NCBI GenBank assembly: GCA_037139195.1
Contig: JBAXGW010000001.1
Coordinates: forward strand, 62,001 to 126,000
Reading direction: 5' to 3'
DNA length: 64,000 nucleotides
Source of the DNA: JBAXGW01 sp037139195
GTDB lineage: Bacteria > Bacteroidota > Bacteroidia > Bacteroidales > JAHJDW01
The position numbers were made by a program, and so were the translations under genes. The first letter of the stretch is position 1, and every line of letters starts with the position of its first letter. The notes under the pieces are model-generated. The model did no database searches, was not told the origin of the DNA, and saw only the letters and a program-made list of their open reading frames with translations. Positions 8,369 through 17,405 of the stretch are shown here, in pieces.

Positions 8369-8950
8369 TTAAGATAGTTTTTCTCCAAGCTTTTCTATTT
8401 TTTGCAAAGCCTTTTCCCTATATGAAGTTGTAGATTTTTTAATAGGACCAACGTATGTAACCTTTACTGGGTTAACGCCACAGAACTTTAAAACGCCTTT
8501 TTTCAGTTGATTTACACTTGGTCGGGAATAAAATATTCTATAAAACCAGTTCGGTTGATCTAAAGTCGTAATTATTCTTGCAGATTTCCCTTTTAATAGT
8601 TTATCCCACCACACTGAATCTTCACGATATTGGAATGTAAAACCCGGCAAAAAAAGTCTATCTATAAATCCTTTTGTTATAGCAGGCAAACCCGACCACC
8701 ATACCGGATGAACCCAAACTAAATGATCTGCCCATTTTATTTTCTCCCAAGCATCTAACAAATCTGGTTCAAGCTCAGTTCTTTTTTGATAGCCTTGTTG
8801 TAAGCTTGGATTGAATTTCAAATTGCCGACAATTATCTCTTTTACTTCTGCCCCAACGCTTAAAGCACCTTTTTTATATCTTTCGCATATCGAAAAATTA
8901 AAACTTTCCTTATTTGGATGTCCATTTATTATTAGTATTTTTTTCATCAT
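8369..8950 (-). CDS. Flavodoxin-fold NAD(P)H:quinone oxidoreductase
   Basis: A 193-residue cytosolic protein of the NQO/MdaB/KefF group (flavodoxin_2 fold). The FMN/FAD phosphate loop is 'NGHPNKESFN' near the N terminus, and the isoalloxazine-contact region is 'WVHPVWWSGLPA' followed by 'KGFIDRLFLPGF'. These enzymes reduce quinones by two electrons using NAD(P)H and often protect from electrophiles or act with efflux systems. The gene lies between the two-component pair and a TonB receptor, all on the minus strand. Two adjacent Met codons make the start uncertain by one residue. Confidence 0.85.
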   Translation of the reverse strand: MMKKILIINGHPNKESFNFSICERYKKGALSVGAEVKEIIVGNLKFNPSLQQGYQKRTELEPDLLDAWEKIKWADHLVWVHPVWWSGLPAITKGFIDRLFLPGFTFQYREDSVWWDKLLKGKSARIITTLDQPNWFYRIFYSRPSVNQLKKGVLKFCGVNPVKVTYVGPIKKSTTSYREKALQKIEKLGEKLS

Positions 8951-9034
8951 TTAATATTTTAGGTTTTTTTATAAATTAAATATGGTTATGTTTAATAATA
9001 TTGTAGCTTTTATTGCTTGACTCTTCTTTATCTT

Positions 9035-9171
9035 GTTGCCTTTGGCAACTTTTTCTTTACACAGTGTCACACTGTGTTTTTCACAGAGTTTCACTGTTTT
9101 TTTATTTCTGTGAAACACTGTGCTTTAACTCTGTGATACACTGTGTAAACAAATCGCTTGCTTTAGCAAGC
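9035..9171. repeat. Cluster of short palindromes and CTGTG repeats
   Basis: This non-coding stretch holds a GTTGCC/GGCAAC hairpin (9035-9049) followed by a T-run, many copies of ACTGTGT, CACAGTGT and CTCTGTG words in both directions (9058-9150) including an inverted TTTACACAGTGT pair, and a GCTTGC/GCAAGC hairpin (9156-9171). It lies downstream of the TonB receptor gene. It could act as a terminator or be a dispersed intergenic repeat; CTGTG-word repeats are familiar in Bacteroidota intergenic DNA from memory. Confidence 0.6.
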
Positions 9172-9208
9172 TTTAGCTCCGAAACCCACATTATTTTAGA
9201 ACACAACT

Positions 9209-11602
9209 TTAAAAATCAATTCGATATTGCACCATTGGATACAAACCAAGTTGATAAACAACTTCTTCTGCGCCGGTATTTTTATTATATTTCAAATATA
9301 ATGGATTTTTTTGGTTCGTTACATTTTGAATATCTACACCAAATTCTTGAGAAGCTTTTGCACCTTCTATTCTTATTGCTGCACGAATATCTGCTCTAAA
9401 ATAATCTTTAAATTTCTTATTAAAAGCATTCGCATTGTCATAAACAGTTTTTCCTTCAATTTCTGATTTTACTATATCAACCGATGTATATCGCTGACCA
9501 CCCGCCGAAGTGCATCTTAAATCAACAGAAAGAACCTTTTTGCGTTTCGAATTTTCTTTTACGCCTCCAATAATAAATTCCTTTCCAGCCAGTGCATTAA
9601 CAACATATTTCCCATCAAATGCTGTACTTCTTAAAATATCATCGCTGCCTTTATATTCTGATTTGAACAATGAAGTGGTAATTAATCCATAAAAACCTTT
9701 ATCCATAAACTTTTCAAAAGTTAATTCAAAACCATAATTTCGTCCGGAACCGCCATTAACCAAAGTATCTGGACTAGCATTATTAAACGAACTCGAGTTT
9801 AGCAAAGAGTAAGAACTTTTTTTAGAATCAACAACAGACTGAAAAATATCCTGATAGTAAGTTTCGGCTTTTAATCGCAAAGTGCTTGAGATATTCCAAT
9901 CATAACCTAATACAAAATGATTGCTTTTAATAAAATCAAGTTCTTTGTTTGGTGTTATATAACTTCCATCCGACAATCTTACTTGAGAGAAATAATTATT
10001 TAAAGCATGCATTTTGCTATGAAGACCGTAACCAAGTTTAAATGTATGACCTGATTTTATTTCATACTGCAATCCAGCCCTAGGCTCTATAGAAGAACTA
10101 TTATTTATAGCTAAATATTGGCAATCAAAGCCGCCATTGAAGGTCAACTTTCCTGTAATTCTAAATTGCCATTCAATATAAGGCTGATAAAGATTAGTAC
10201 TTCCCGAATTATCAAGTATTGTTTTAAATTTATCAATAGAAACCAGATAAATACTATCTACAAGATTAAAACTTATTTGCTTTGCCGTAATTCCTGCTTT
10301 TAAGTTGTGTTTCGAATTAACCTTAAGATTATAGAAAAAGGTTGCAGAATAGTTAACATTACTGTTATTCAACCGAATATAAGGAGCTGTATTTTTAAAA
10401 GAAATAACAGAATCTAATTCAGTGTTGTTATTTATTCCAGTAGCTGCAAGAATAAATTTGGTATATGACTTAGGGTTAACAATATATAAATGCGAAAAAC
10501 CAACAACTCCAACTTTATTTTTATTAATTATATCAGTTCCATCACTTGCATAAAGATTCTTCGCATTCTCAGTACTATCCTTTAAACTGTTCATAAACGA
10601 AATACTATTTGTACCACCTAAACCAAACAAGGTAAATATTCCCACTTTTTTAGTTGGGAAGTTGAACTTAAAAGTTAAATCTTGATATTCTGGAATTGCA
10701 GTTCCAGTGCCAAAATTCATTCCCATTTTTGAAAGTAATCCGAGGGTTGAATAACGATAATTTATCAAATATGAAGATCTATTTCTTTTACAGATAGGAC
10801 CTTCGGCACCAAGCTCAAATCCATTGAAGCCCACTTGACCTAAAAACTCATGTTTTTCGTAGTTTCCCGAACGCATTTTCAAATCGAAAACTCCCGAAAA
10901 AGCATCGGCATATTCTGCAGGAAAAGCACTGGTCATAAAATCAGAATTAGCTAGTACATTATTGTTCAACATGCTAACTGGACCGCCAGAACCTCCCATG
11001 CCTCCAAAATGATTTGGATTTGGAATATCAACGCCTTCCATTCTCCACAATAATCCATTAGGAGAATTTCCACGGATAACAATATCATTCACTGCATCAT
11101 TAGCTGTATTTACCCCGGCATAATTAGTTGCCATTCTAGAAACATCATTTCTAGCACCTGCAAATCGCTGACTCTCTTCTACAGAGAATGTTCTGGCACT
11201 CACAGTACTCATCTTGTTTGAAACATCACCTTTATTTTTGTCAGATTTCACCACCACTTCAGTCATTTTCACCACATCTTCTTCTAATTCAATATTTAGA
11301 ATAAGCTCTTTTCCTGTGGTTAAATTAAGATTACTTATGGTTTTGGAAGCATAACCCATAAATGTAACTAACAAACTTATACGCCCAACTGGAATTTTCT
11401 CTAATTTAAAATATCCATCAATATCTGTTGAAACTCCAATAATTGGATTCGAGCCTATTACTGAAATATTTGCACCAGGTATAGTGGATTGAGATTGTTT
11501 ATCAATCACTCTTCCTTTAATTGTTTGCGTTAATGTCTGTGTAAAGGAATAGTTGCATATCCCAAACATCACAATAGTAAAAAAAATAATTTTTGCTTTC
11601 AT
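9209..11602 (-). CDS. TonB-dependent outer-membrane receptor
   Basis: A 797-residue outer-membrane receptor. It has a signal peptide (residues 1-22), a CarboxypepD-regulatory-like domain (about 23-110, 'IKGRVIDKQSQSTIPGANI'), a plug domain around 130-250 ('NDIVIRGNSPNGLLWRMEGVD') and a long series of alternating beta strands forming the barrel, ending with a C-terminal aromatic residue (YRIDF). Such receptors import siderophores, metals, peptides or glycans using TonB energy; the ligand here is not evident. No SusD-like partner is adjacent. The start is supported by the signal peptide. A hairpin-forming inverted repeat lies 90-150 bases upstream. Confidence 0.9.
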   Translation of the reverse strand: MKAKIIFFTIVMFGICNYSFTQTLTQTIKGRVIDKQSQSTIPGANISVIGSNPIIGVSTDIDGYFKLEKIPVGRISLLVTFMGYASKTISNLNLTTGKELILNIELEEDVVKMTEVVVKSDKNKGDVSNKMSTVSARTFSVEESQRFAGARNDVSRMATNYAGVNTANDAVNDIVIRGNSPNGLLWRMEGVDIPNPNHFGGMGGSGGPVSMLNNNVLANSDFMTSAFPAEYADAFSGVFDLKMRSGNYEKHEFLGQVGFNGFELGAEGPICKRNRSSYLINYRYSTLGLLSKMGMNFGTGTAIPEYQDLTFKFNFPTKKVGIFTLFGLGGTNSISFMNSLKDSTENAKNLYASDGTDIINKNKVGVVGFSHLYIVNPKSYTKFILAATGINNNTELDSVISFKNTAPYIRLNNSNVNYSATFFYNLKVNSKHNLKAGITAKQISFNLVDSIYLVSIDKFKTILDNSGSTNLYQPYIEWQFRITGKLTFNGGFDCQYLAINNSSSIEPRAGLQYEIKSGHTFKLGYGLHSKMHALNNYFSQVRLSDGSYITPNKELDFIKSNHFVLGYDWNISSTLRLKAETYYQDIFQSVVDSKKSSYSLLNSSSFNNASPDTLVNGGSGRNYGFELTFEKFMDKGFYGLITTSLFKSEYKGSDDILRSTAFDGKYVVNALAGKEFIIGGVKENSKRKKVLSVDLRCTSAGGQRYTSVDIVKSEIEGKTVYDNANAFNKKFKDYFRADIRAAIRIEGAKASQEFGVDIQNVTNQKNPLYLKYNKNTGAEEVVYQLGLYPMVQYRIDF

Positions 11603-11690
11603 TGTTTTAATTTTAAATTACGGGTCAAAATAACAAGATGACGAACTAATAAAAAAATAAAACAGGACGAATGCTTTTTTTTGGCAGAAC

Positions 11691-11750
11691 AATGACTAAT
11701 TTTTCGGGATGAATAAAAAAATAATTTATACACCCGAGAAATTAGTCATT
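11691..11750. promoter_or_regulatory. 18-base inverted repeat upstream of the TonB receptor gene
   Basis: Arms at 11691-11708 and 11733-11750 (AATGACTAATTTTTCGGG and its complement with one mismatch) are separated by 24 bases. It lies between the DUF2141 gene and the TonB receptor gene, both minus-strand. No T-run follows on the transcribed strand, so an operator is about as likely as a terminator. Confidence 0.5.
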
Positions 11751-11793
11751 TGTTATTTCAAATCTCATAATTTAGACTACAACACACTGAATA

Positions 11794-12225
11794 TCAATTC
11801 ACAACAATATTGAAACTATTTGAAGCGCTGCTAAAAGTAAACTTCAATTTATCAAAAGTAGGCATTCCAGAAAACAGCGATAACTCCCAATTATTGGTAT
11901 ATCCCAAAGGCTCAGCAGGAATTCCCCAGCTATGATCAATAACTCCATTCGAATTTTCATCGTGAACCACAATAGACGAATAATCTCCATAAGACAAATT
12001 ATTTATTTTTACTACTGCAGTTTTATTCACAATGTTGGCTTTCAAAACTTTAAACGGAGCAGTTGGCACTTTATCTGTCTTTCGAAAAAGCTGAACCATT
12101 ACTTGCCCCGAATTACTTTTAAATCCCGAAATATTAAATGTAAGCGTGCCTTCAGTTTTGCTTGTTTGAGAATGTGCAATTAAACCAATCATTAGTATAA
12201 CATTTGTCCAAATTATTTTTTTCAT
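11794..12225 (-). CDS. DUF2141 domain secreted protein
   Basis: The frame is open further upstream, but the best start is the internal Met (MKKIIWTNVILM) because it creates a normal signal peptide ending near 'IAHSQ'. The mature part is one DUF2141 domain: 'LTFNISGFKSNSGQVMVQLF' near its start and the hallmark 'VVHDENSNGVIDHSWGIPAE', whose Asp/Asn run may bind calcium. The molecular function of the family is unknown; it is often encoded beside TonB receptors in this phylum. Here it sits between an ABC permease gene and the TonB receptor, so it may belong to the same operon. Confidence 0.85.
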   Translation of the reverse strand: MKKIIWTNVILMIGLIAHSQTSKTEGTLTFNISGFKSNSGQVMVQLFRKTDKVPTAPFKVLKANIVNKTAVVKINNLSYGDYSSIVVHDENSNGVIDHSWGIPAEPLGYTNNWELSLFSGMPTFDKLKFTFSSASNSFNIVVN

Positions 12226-12256
12226 ATTATTGATTTTATATTGTTGAAATTTGTCA

Positions 12257-14626
12257 TTATTCGTAAGACAATGCTTTATGCGTAGGAATATCCACTGCTG
12301 ATTTTGCTGGAATTCTATTTGAAATCCATCCAAAAACAATGGTTACCACAATGGTTACTACAAAACCCAAATTGCTAAATGCATATTGAAGTTGTGCATC
12401 TTTTCCAAGCATCAAATTGCCAAAGAAAACAGTTGCAACCTTGCTTAATGGATAAGAAACAATCAATCCCAAAACAATACTTATCACGCTAACTATCATT
12501 CCTTCAATCACAAAAAGCGAATATATCTTTTTCGGTGTTGCACCTATTGCACGCATCACTCCTATTTCTCGGGTTCGCTCCCAAATATTAATTCCAGTAG
12601 CCGATGCCATCCCAATTGCACTTACAACGAGCACCAAAAACGAAAGAATTATAATGGTAGAAAGAATTATATTTAGATGGTCGTAAATGATTTTTACGCG
12701 TTCAGCCTGTGAAACCACATACAACACATCTAAATTGGTTGGAGCAATTGTTTTTTCAATATTCTTTTTAAGCTCCACAACTTCGGCATAACTATTATTT
12801 TTAGCCACAAAAGTGATGGTATTTACCAAATGATTCGGATTTAACAATGAATCATACTGATTTATATCGATATACACTTTAGGTTTTTCAAACTGCTCCG
12901 TTGTGCCAACTAATTTTACTTTTATGGTTTTACCTTGAATACGCACATTTAGAGATGAACCAATTTTTGGATTTTTATAAAGTTCGAGCGCTTGCTGATT
13001 TAAAACTACTTCAATATCTGAAGTAGCTTTCAACCAACGCCCATCCTTAATTCGCAATTTTAACAATTTAGAACTCCTTTCAAATGCTACAATTCCAGCA
13101 CCATTATCAGTAGACACCACTTTCGATTGTACTTCGCCTCGTCCACCAACCCACAGCTCAATATTTTTGACATTTTCTAATGTTTTAAATGGTGCCAATG
13201 CTTCAGTCTTAGAAATTGGAGCATTCAAAGCTACTTGCACGTCGTACTGCATTTCATTTTTATAACCATTGAGCAATTGCCAAAGCGACTGACGAATATT
13301 AAATCCTGTGCTGAAAATTGCCACACCAAGAGCCATCGACAAAATAATCACTGCTAATCTTCTACTATTTCGAGCAGAATTACGAAGCGCTAATATGAAT
13401 GTGTTTGGAATTTGCATTTTCTTGCATAATTTAAAGCTTTTAGAACCTACAGTCTGAACAATTCCGTAATCGCTCAAGGCTTCTTTAACTGACACTCTGC
13501 TTGCTTTAACCAAAGTAGAAACAGACAATAAAATAGGCAATAACAAACTTGCAATTATTAAATAAACATAAACTTCAAAAGGGACAGTCGTTGTTAGAAT
13601 ATTAAAATTTAGCTTTCCAGCTACAAAATAGCTAAATGCATTTCCAGATAGAACGGATAATGGTACAGCAACAATTCCTGCACTCAATCCCAATAACAAA
13701 AGCATTGCAATATAAATTTGAAAAATTTGGCTTCTGCTTGCTCCTAAGGCTTTCAAAACTCCAATTTGCCTAACCTGACTGGTCATTATCGATTTCATAA
13801 GTTGAGAAACCAAAACAGCACCCATAATGAAAGCTAAAAATCCAATAGAACCAATTAAAAACAATAAGGTATTCAACTGCCACTGATGAGGATGTTCATT
13901 AAACTTAGGAATTTCAATCGCACTAATTTCAATTCCATTACTCTTTAAATCTTTTGCTATTTCATTAGATACTCTTCTCACATCATCAGTAGAGTTTACA
14001 TTTTTCAATCTTATAATAAGCCTTTGATTAATAGGCATATTGGTCATTTTACTAAAAGTTTCTTTGTCGGTATAAGCATAAACAAAGGCATCTTGAGTGG
14101 CAGGAGCCTGAGCTGGATCGAAACAAATACCACTTATTCGAACAGATCCCATTTTACTATTAATCCGAACACGAGGAGAACTTCCAATTGAGAAATTAGA
14201 AACTTTCTTGCAATCTCTTTCTATTAAAATAGTGCCTTTTTCGGGCGATTTACAACCTTGTTCAGGAAATATACGAGCCATTGTAAATTCTTCAAAATTT
14301 TCAACACCAAACAACCACAATGGAATCCAAACATCTGGATACACTTCAATTCTTTGCAATGTAAAATCTCTAAATTCAGCCGTTTCAACTTCAGGTCTAC
14401 TTCTAAATTTATTCAAATCAAGTTTTGCAAAATCTGCAGACTTAAAAACGACTTGTAAAGGAGTTGTACTTTGATAATTCGCATTTAAGTCTTTGGTTAA
14501 AATAAAATAAGAAACTAATACCGAACCAACGCCCCATATTCCAAGAACAAGTGCAAATACAACTAGCAATGTGCGCTTCGGACTGACTATCAAATCACTC
14601 AACGCTTTTTTTAATTTCATACACAT
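12257..14626 (-). CDS. ABC transporter permease with two FtsX domains (MacB/LolC-like)
   Basis: A 789-residue inner-membrane protein with an N-terminal membrane helix, a large periplasmic domain, a FtsX domain with three helices (about 250-390), a second transmembrane start near 420, another periplasmic domain, and a second FtsX domain at the C terminus. The coupling helices carry the repeated motif 'GVLKALGAS' and 'GVMRAIGAT'. The duplicated layout (about ten spans) fits exporters that drive lipoproteins, drugs or peptides outward by mechanotransmission. The ATPase gene ends 11 bases upstream. Translation may start at either of the first two Met codons. Confidence 0.88.
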   Translation of the reverse strand: MCMKLKKALSDLIVSPKRTLLVVFALVLGIWGVGSVLVSYFILTKDLNANYQSTTPLQVVFKSADFAKLDLNKFRSRPEVETAEFRDFTLQRIEVYPDVWIPLWLFGVENFEEFTMARIFPEQGCKSPEKGTILIERDCKKVSNFSIGSSPRVRINSKMGSVRISGICFDPAQAPATQDAFVYAYTDKETFSKMTNMPINQRLIIRLKNVNSTDDVRRVSNEIAKDLKSNGIEISAIEIPKFNEHPHQWQLNTLLFLIGSIGFLAFIMGAVLVSQLMKSIMTSQVRQIGVLKALGASRSQIFQIYIAMLLLLGLSAGIVAVPLSVLSGNAFSYFVAGKLNFNILTTTVPFEVYVYLIIASLLLPILLSVSTLVKASRVSVKEALSDYGIVQTVGSKSFKLCKKMQIPNTFILALRNSARNSRRLAVIILSMALGVAIFSTGFNIRQSLWQLLNGYKNEMQYDVQVALNAPISKTEALAPFKTLENVKNIELWVGGRGEVQSKVVSTDNGAGIVAFERSSKLLKLRIKDGRWLKATSDIEVVLNQQALELYKNPKIGSSLNVRIQGKTIKVKLVGTTEQFEKPKVYIDINQYDSLLNPNHLVNTITFVAKNNSYAEVVELKKNIEKTIAPTNLDVLYVVSQAERVKIIYDHLNIILSTIIILSFLVLVVSAIGMASATGINIWERTREIGVMRAIGATPKKIYSLFVIEGMIVSVISIVLGLIVSYPLSKVATVFFGNLMLGKDAQLQYAFSNLGFVVTIVVTIVFGWISNRIPAKSAVDIPTHKALSYE

Positions 14627-14637
14627 AAACTTAATTT

Positions 14638-15336
14638 TTAGTTTTTAGAACTCTCAATTTCCCCATCCACAAGATTAACAACTCTCTGATACCTAGCATT
14701 AGAATCTCTTTCGTGTGTTACCACTATTACAGTCTTACCCGATTCAACCAATGAATAAAAAAGCGCATTTATAGAATCTGCTGTTTTACTATCCAGATTT
14801 CCCGTAGGCTCATCAGCAATAATGATTTCTGGATTATTTGCCAATGCTCTTGCAATTGCGGCTCTTTGTTGCTCTCCACCCGACAATGCTGATGGCATTT
14901 TATCTGCTTGTGCTGAAATGCCTACTTGAGTTAACAAATCCGTAACACGATTTATGCGGTTTGATTTAGGAATAACATCCACAAATTCCATTGCAAGCAA
15001 GATATTTTCTTTAATTGTAAGCGTTGGAATTAATTGAAAAAACTGGAAAACAATTCCGATATTGGCACCTCTAAACTTCGCCAACTTACTCTCATTCAAA
15101 TCGCGAATAGACACATCATTAACAACGACACGTCCTTCAGTTGGATGATCGATACCCGTAATCATATTAAGCAAAGTAGATTTTCCACTACCCGATTTTC
15201 CTGTAATGGCAAGATATTCGCCTCGTTGCACCGTCAAGTTTATATCTTTAAGTGCTTTAAACTTTTTTTCTTTGGAATTGAATTCTTTTGATACACCGCT
15301 AAGTGATAATACATCGTTTGTTTTCATATCTGTCAA
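14638..15336 (-). CDS. ABC transporter ATP-binding protein (MacB/LolD type)
   Basis: A 232-residue ATPase with all key motifs: Walker A 'GKSGSGKST' (46-54), Q-loop Gln near 98, signature 'LSGGEQQR' (151-158), Walker B plus glutamate 'IIIADEPTGNLDS' and H-loop 'VVTHE'. The 'EPTGNLD' form is typical of the MacB/LolD/FtsE group. It energises the FtsX-type permease encoded immediately downstream. The AraC-GyrI regulator gene lies directly upstream on the same strand, so regulator, ATPase and permease may form a drug- or stress-responsive unit. The start could be the fourth residue (MKTND). Confidence 0.92.
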   Translation of the reverse strand: MTDMKTNDVLSLSGVSKEFNSKEKKFKALKDINLTVQRGEYLAITGKSGSGKSTLLNMITGIDHPTEGRVVVNDVSIRDLNESKLAKFRGANIGIVFQFFQLIPTLTIKENILLAMEFVDVIPKSNRINRVTDLLTQVGISAQADKMPSALSGGEQQRAAIARALANNPEIIIADEPTGNLDSKTADSINALFYSLVESGKTVIVVTHERDSNARYQRVVNLVDGEIESSKN

Positions 15337-15460
15337 GATTAATAATTTTCTTTGACAAATATCTGACTGATATTACTATTTGAGTTTGCATTTCTTGTGA
15401 AGCATTTTGCATTTCTTGCGAAAATACAGATTCACTAAAATTGAATTTTTAAAAGCATAA

Positions 15461-16402
15461 TTATTTTTTTTTCACCGGAATCTGAATATGTTTTATAATC
15501 TTATCATAAGACGAACTGGCTGGACACTCATCAAATAATTCATAGCAAATTAACTCTGACATTTCGAAGCCCATTTCTTCCAAATAGTGATGATTAAGTG
15601 CAATAACGTGATTCAGCGTTGATTCAAGTCCACCGACCATTGAAAATCCGGCATATTTCCCTTCTTCCAATGTAATAATATCAACATTTTTTTTGAATTT
15701 CAACTCTCCTTTTACTTCAATACCAGCCAGATACCGGCATTTGTCCATCGAAGTATAAAAAGGAACATCGAGCCAAACTCCAACAAACCTAGAATTGGCA
15801 ACAACAATTTCATTTGAAGTTGCCCAGCGCATTAAACTTTTAAATGCAAAAGAAATACTATCGGGGTGCTTTAAAGTGGTTGTCACACAAGCAAATCTAG
15901 AAGAATTTTGCACTTTTACAGTTGGTGCAGGATTTATTTGAACATTACCTGGCATTTCAACTTGAGCATTTATTTCATTCATCAATGCTTGAAGTATATC
16001 TATATTTAGCTGACTATTAATTTTAGAAACAATTTCTGATGTTTCTTTCAATGTCATTGTGCGAAAATCCTCAGCAGTAACGCTATAATAGTTTTTGAAA
16101 GCTCTAGAAAAGATAGATGGAGAAGAAAAACCACAACCCGTGGCAATTTCAACAACAGGTAAATTTGAAAACACCTTTAGATAGTGTGCCGCACGCTCTA
16201 ATCTAAGTCGCATTACATATTGTTTAGGCGATTCGTTAATAGCGCTTGAAAATATCTTCTGAAAATGAAAAGGAGAATAATTTGCTTTTGCAGAAATTGT
16301 TTCCAATGACAAGTCGCCCGACAGATTCTGATTTATATAATGCAATACTTTGCTTATAGCAATTTGATATTCAGGCTTTATAGAATTATCGGAATTTAGC
16401 AT
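15461..16402 (-). CDS. AraC-family regulator with GyrI-like effector domain
   Basis: A 313-residue regulator. Residues 10-115 form an AraC double helix-turn-helix ('LETISAKANYSPFHFQKIF' and 'VVEIATGCGFSSPSIFSRAF'), here at the N terminus. Residues 155-313 form a GyrI-like ligand-binding domain (Rob/BmrR C-terminal type), with 'CPASSSYDKIIKHIQIPVK' at the end. The layout matches Rob and related regulators that sense drugs or hydrophobic compounds. It precedes the ABC exporter genes and faces a stand-alone GyrI-like gene across 150 bases, so control of either is plausible. Confidence 0.88.
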   Translation of the reverse strand: MLNSDNSIKPEYQIAISKVLHYINQNLSGDLSLETISAKANYSPFHFQKIFSSAINESPKQYVMRLRLERAAHYLKVFSNLPVVEIATGCGFSSPSIFSRAFKNYYSVTAEDFRTMTLKETSEIVSKINSQLNIDILQALMNEINAQVEMPGNVQINPAPTVKVQNSSRFACVTTTLKHPDSISFAFKSLMRWATSNEIVVANSRFVGVWLDVPFYTSMDKCRYLAGIEVKGELKFKKNVDIITLEEGKYAGFSMVGGLESTLNHVIALNHHYLEEMGFEMSELICYELFDECPASSSYDKIIKHIQIPVKKK

Positions 16403-16526
16403 AAATTAAGTTTTCAACGATTTTCAATAAACAAAAATAATCAAACAGATTGAATTGTGGATATAAATAAACTCGTCAGAGATGTATTTTATGACTAAAA
16501 TATTTTTAAATTTGAATATTCAAAGT

Positions 16527-16534
16527 TATCTTTA
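16527..16534 (+). promoter_or_regulatory. Near-consensus -7 box before the GyrI-like gene
   Basis: TATCTTTA matches TAnnTTTG at all but the last base and lies about 20 bases before the ATG at 16553. No clear -33 element was assigned. Confidence 0.3.
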
Positions 16535-16552
16535 AATCAATTAATTTCAGCA

Positions 16553-17176
16553 ATGAAACACGAATGGAAAAAGAATGAAAAGCAGTTTTATCTGCCAAAA
16601 GACAAACCTGAAACCATAGTAATTCCTAAATTTCAGTACTTTTCAATTCAGGGAAAAGGAAATCCAAACGATGATTTTTTTGCTGAATATATTGGAGTAT
16701 TGTATTCTTTGGCTTACGCTGTGAAAATGAGCCCTAAACAAGGATTTGCGCCAAGCAATTATTTCGAATATACTGTTTATCCGCTCGAAGGAGTTTGGGA
16801 TATTAGCGAAGAGGCGAAAGCAAAACCTATTCAGGAATTCGATAAAAACACTTTGGTTTTTAACTTAATGATTCGTCAACCTGATTTTGTCACAGCTGAT
16901 TTTGCAAACGAAATAATCGAGAAAACAAAAAAGAAGAAGCCGCACGAATTGCTTGACAAAGTAAAGTTTGAATGCATTGAAGAAGGCACTTGCGTGCAAA
17001 TGCTTCACAATGGAAGCTATGACAATGAACCCGCAAGTTTTAAAGCAATGGAAGAATATGCTAAGACTCAGAAGCTAACACGTATTTCGCATATTCATAG
17101 AGAGATATACCTGTCGGATGCAAGAAAAGTCACTCCTGAAAAATTGAAAACGGTATTGAGATTTCAAGTTAAATAA
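16553..17176 (+). CDS. Stand-alone GyrI-like small-molecule-binding protein
   Basis: A 207-residue cytosolic protein with two repeats of the SHS2-type GyrI fold. Recognisable parts are 'IPKFQYFSIQGKGNPN' near the start, 'YTVYPLEGVWDI', and the late 'CVQMLHNGSYDNEPASFKAM' and 'SHIHREIYLSDARKV' that recur in this family (Bacteroidota and Firmicutes stand-alone GyrI-like proteins). Family members bind hydrophobic drugs or act as hydrolases of electrophilic compounds. It is divergent from the AraC-GyrI regulator, which is a likely regulator of it. Confidence 0.85.
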   Translation: MKHEWKKNEKQFYLPKDKPETIVIPKFQYFSIQGKGNPNDDFFAEYIGVLYSLAYAVKMSPKQGFAPSNYFEYTVYPLEGVWDISEEAKAKPIQEFDKNTLVFNLMIRQPDFVTADFANEIIEKTKKKKPHELLDKVKFECIEEGTCVQMLHNGSYDNEPASFKAMEEYAKTQKLTRISHIHREIYLSDARKVTPEKLKTVLRFQVK

Positions 17177-17405
17177 TATATCGCATCTCGATAAGCTTTG
17201 CACTCGATGTGACAAACAGAATTTGTTTTGTATTGAGACCATTCACTAACTAAATCAATTATTAACTAAAAAAAGGGATTATGAAAATTAGATTTTTTTA
17301 GGCAGACTAGATTTTAAAAGCGGAGTTTACGTTAGTAAATGAGCATTTTGAAATTGAAGTCAAACGACAAAAAAGCAATTGTCATAAGTCCCGAAAATAA
17401 TAAAA

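Noticed and set aside
9013..9399. Plus-strand ORF of 128 aa
   Set aside because: It overlaps the well supported TonB receptor end and the palindromic repeat region, with composition dictated by the repeats; judged a shadow frame.
12226..12339. N-terminal extension of the DUF2141 frame
   Set aside because: It overlaps the end of the permease gene and would precede a normal signal peptide, so the internal Met was used.
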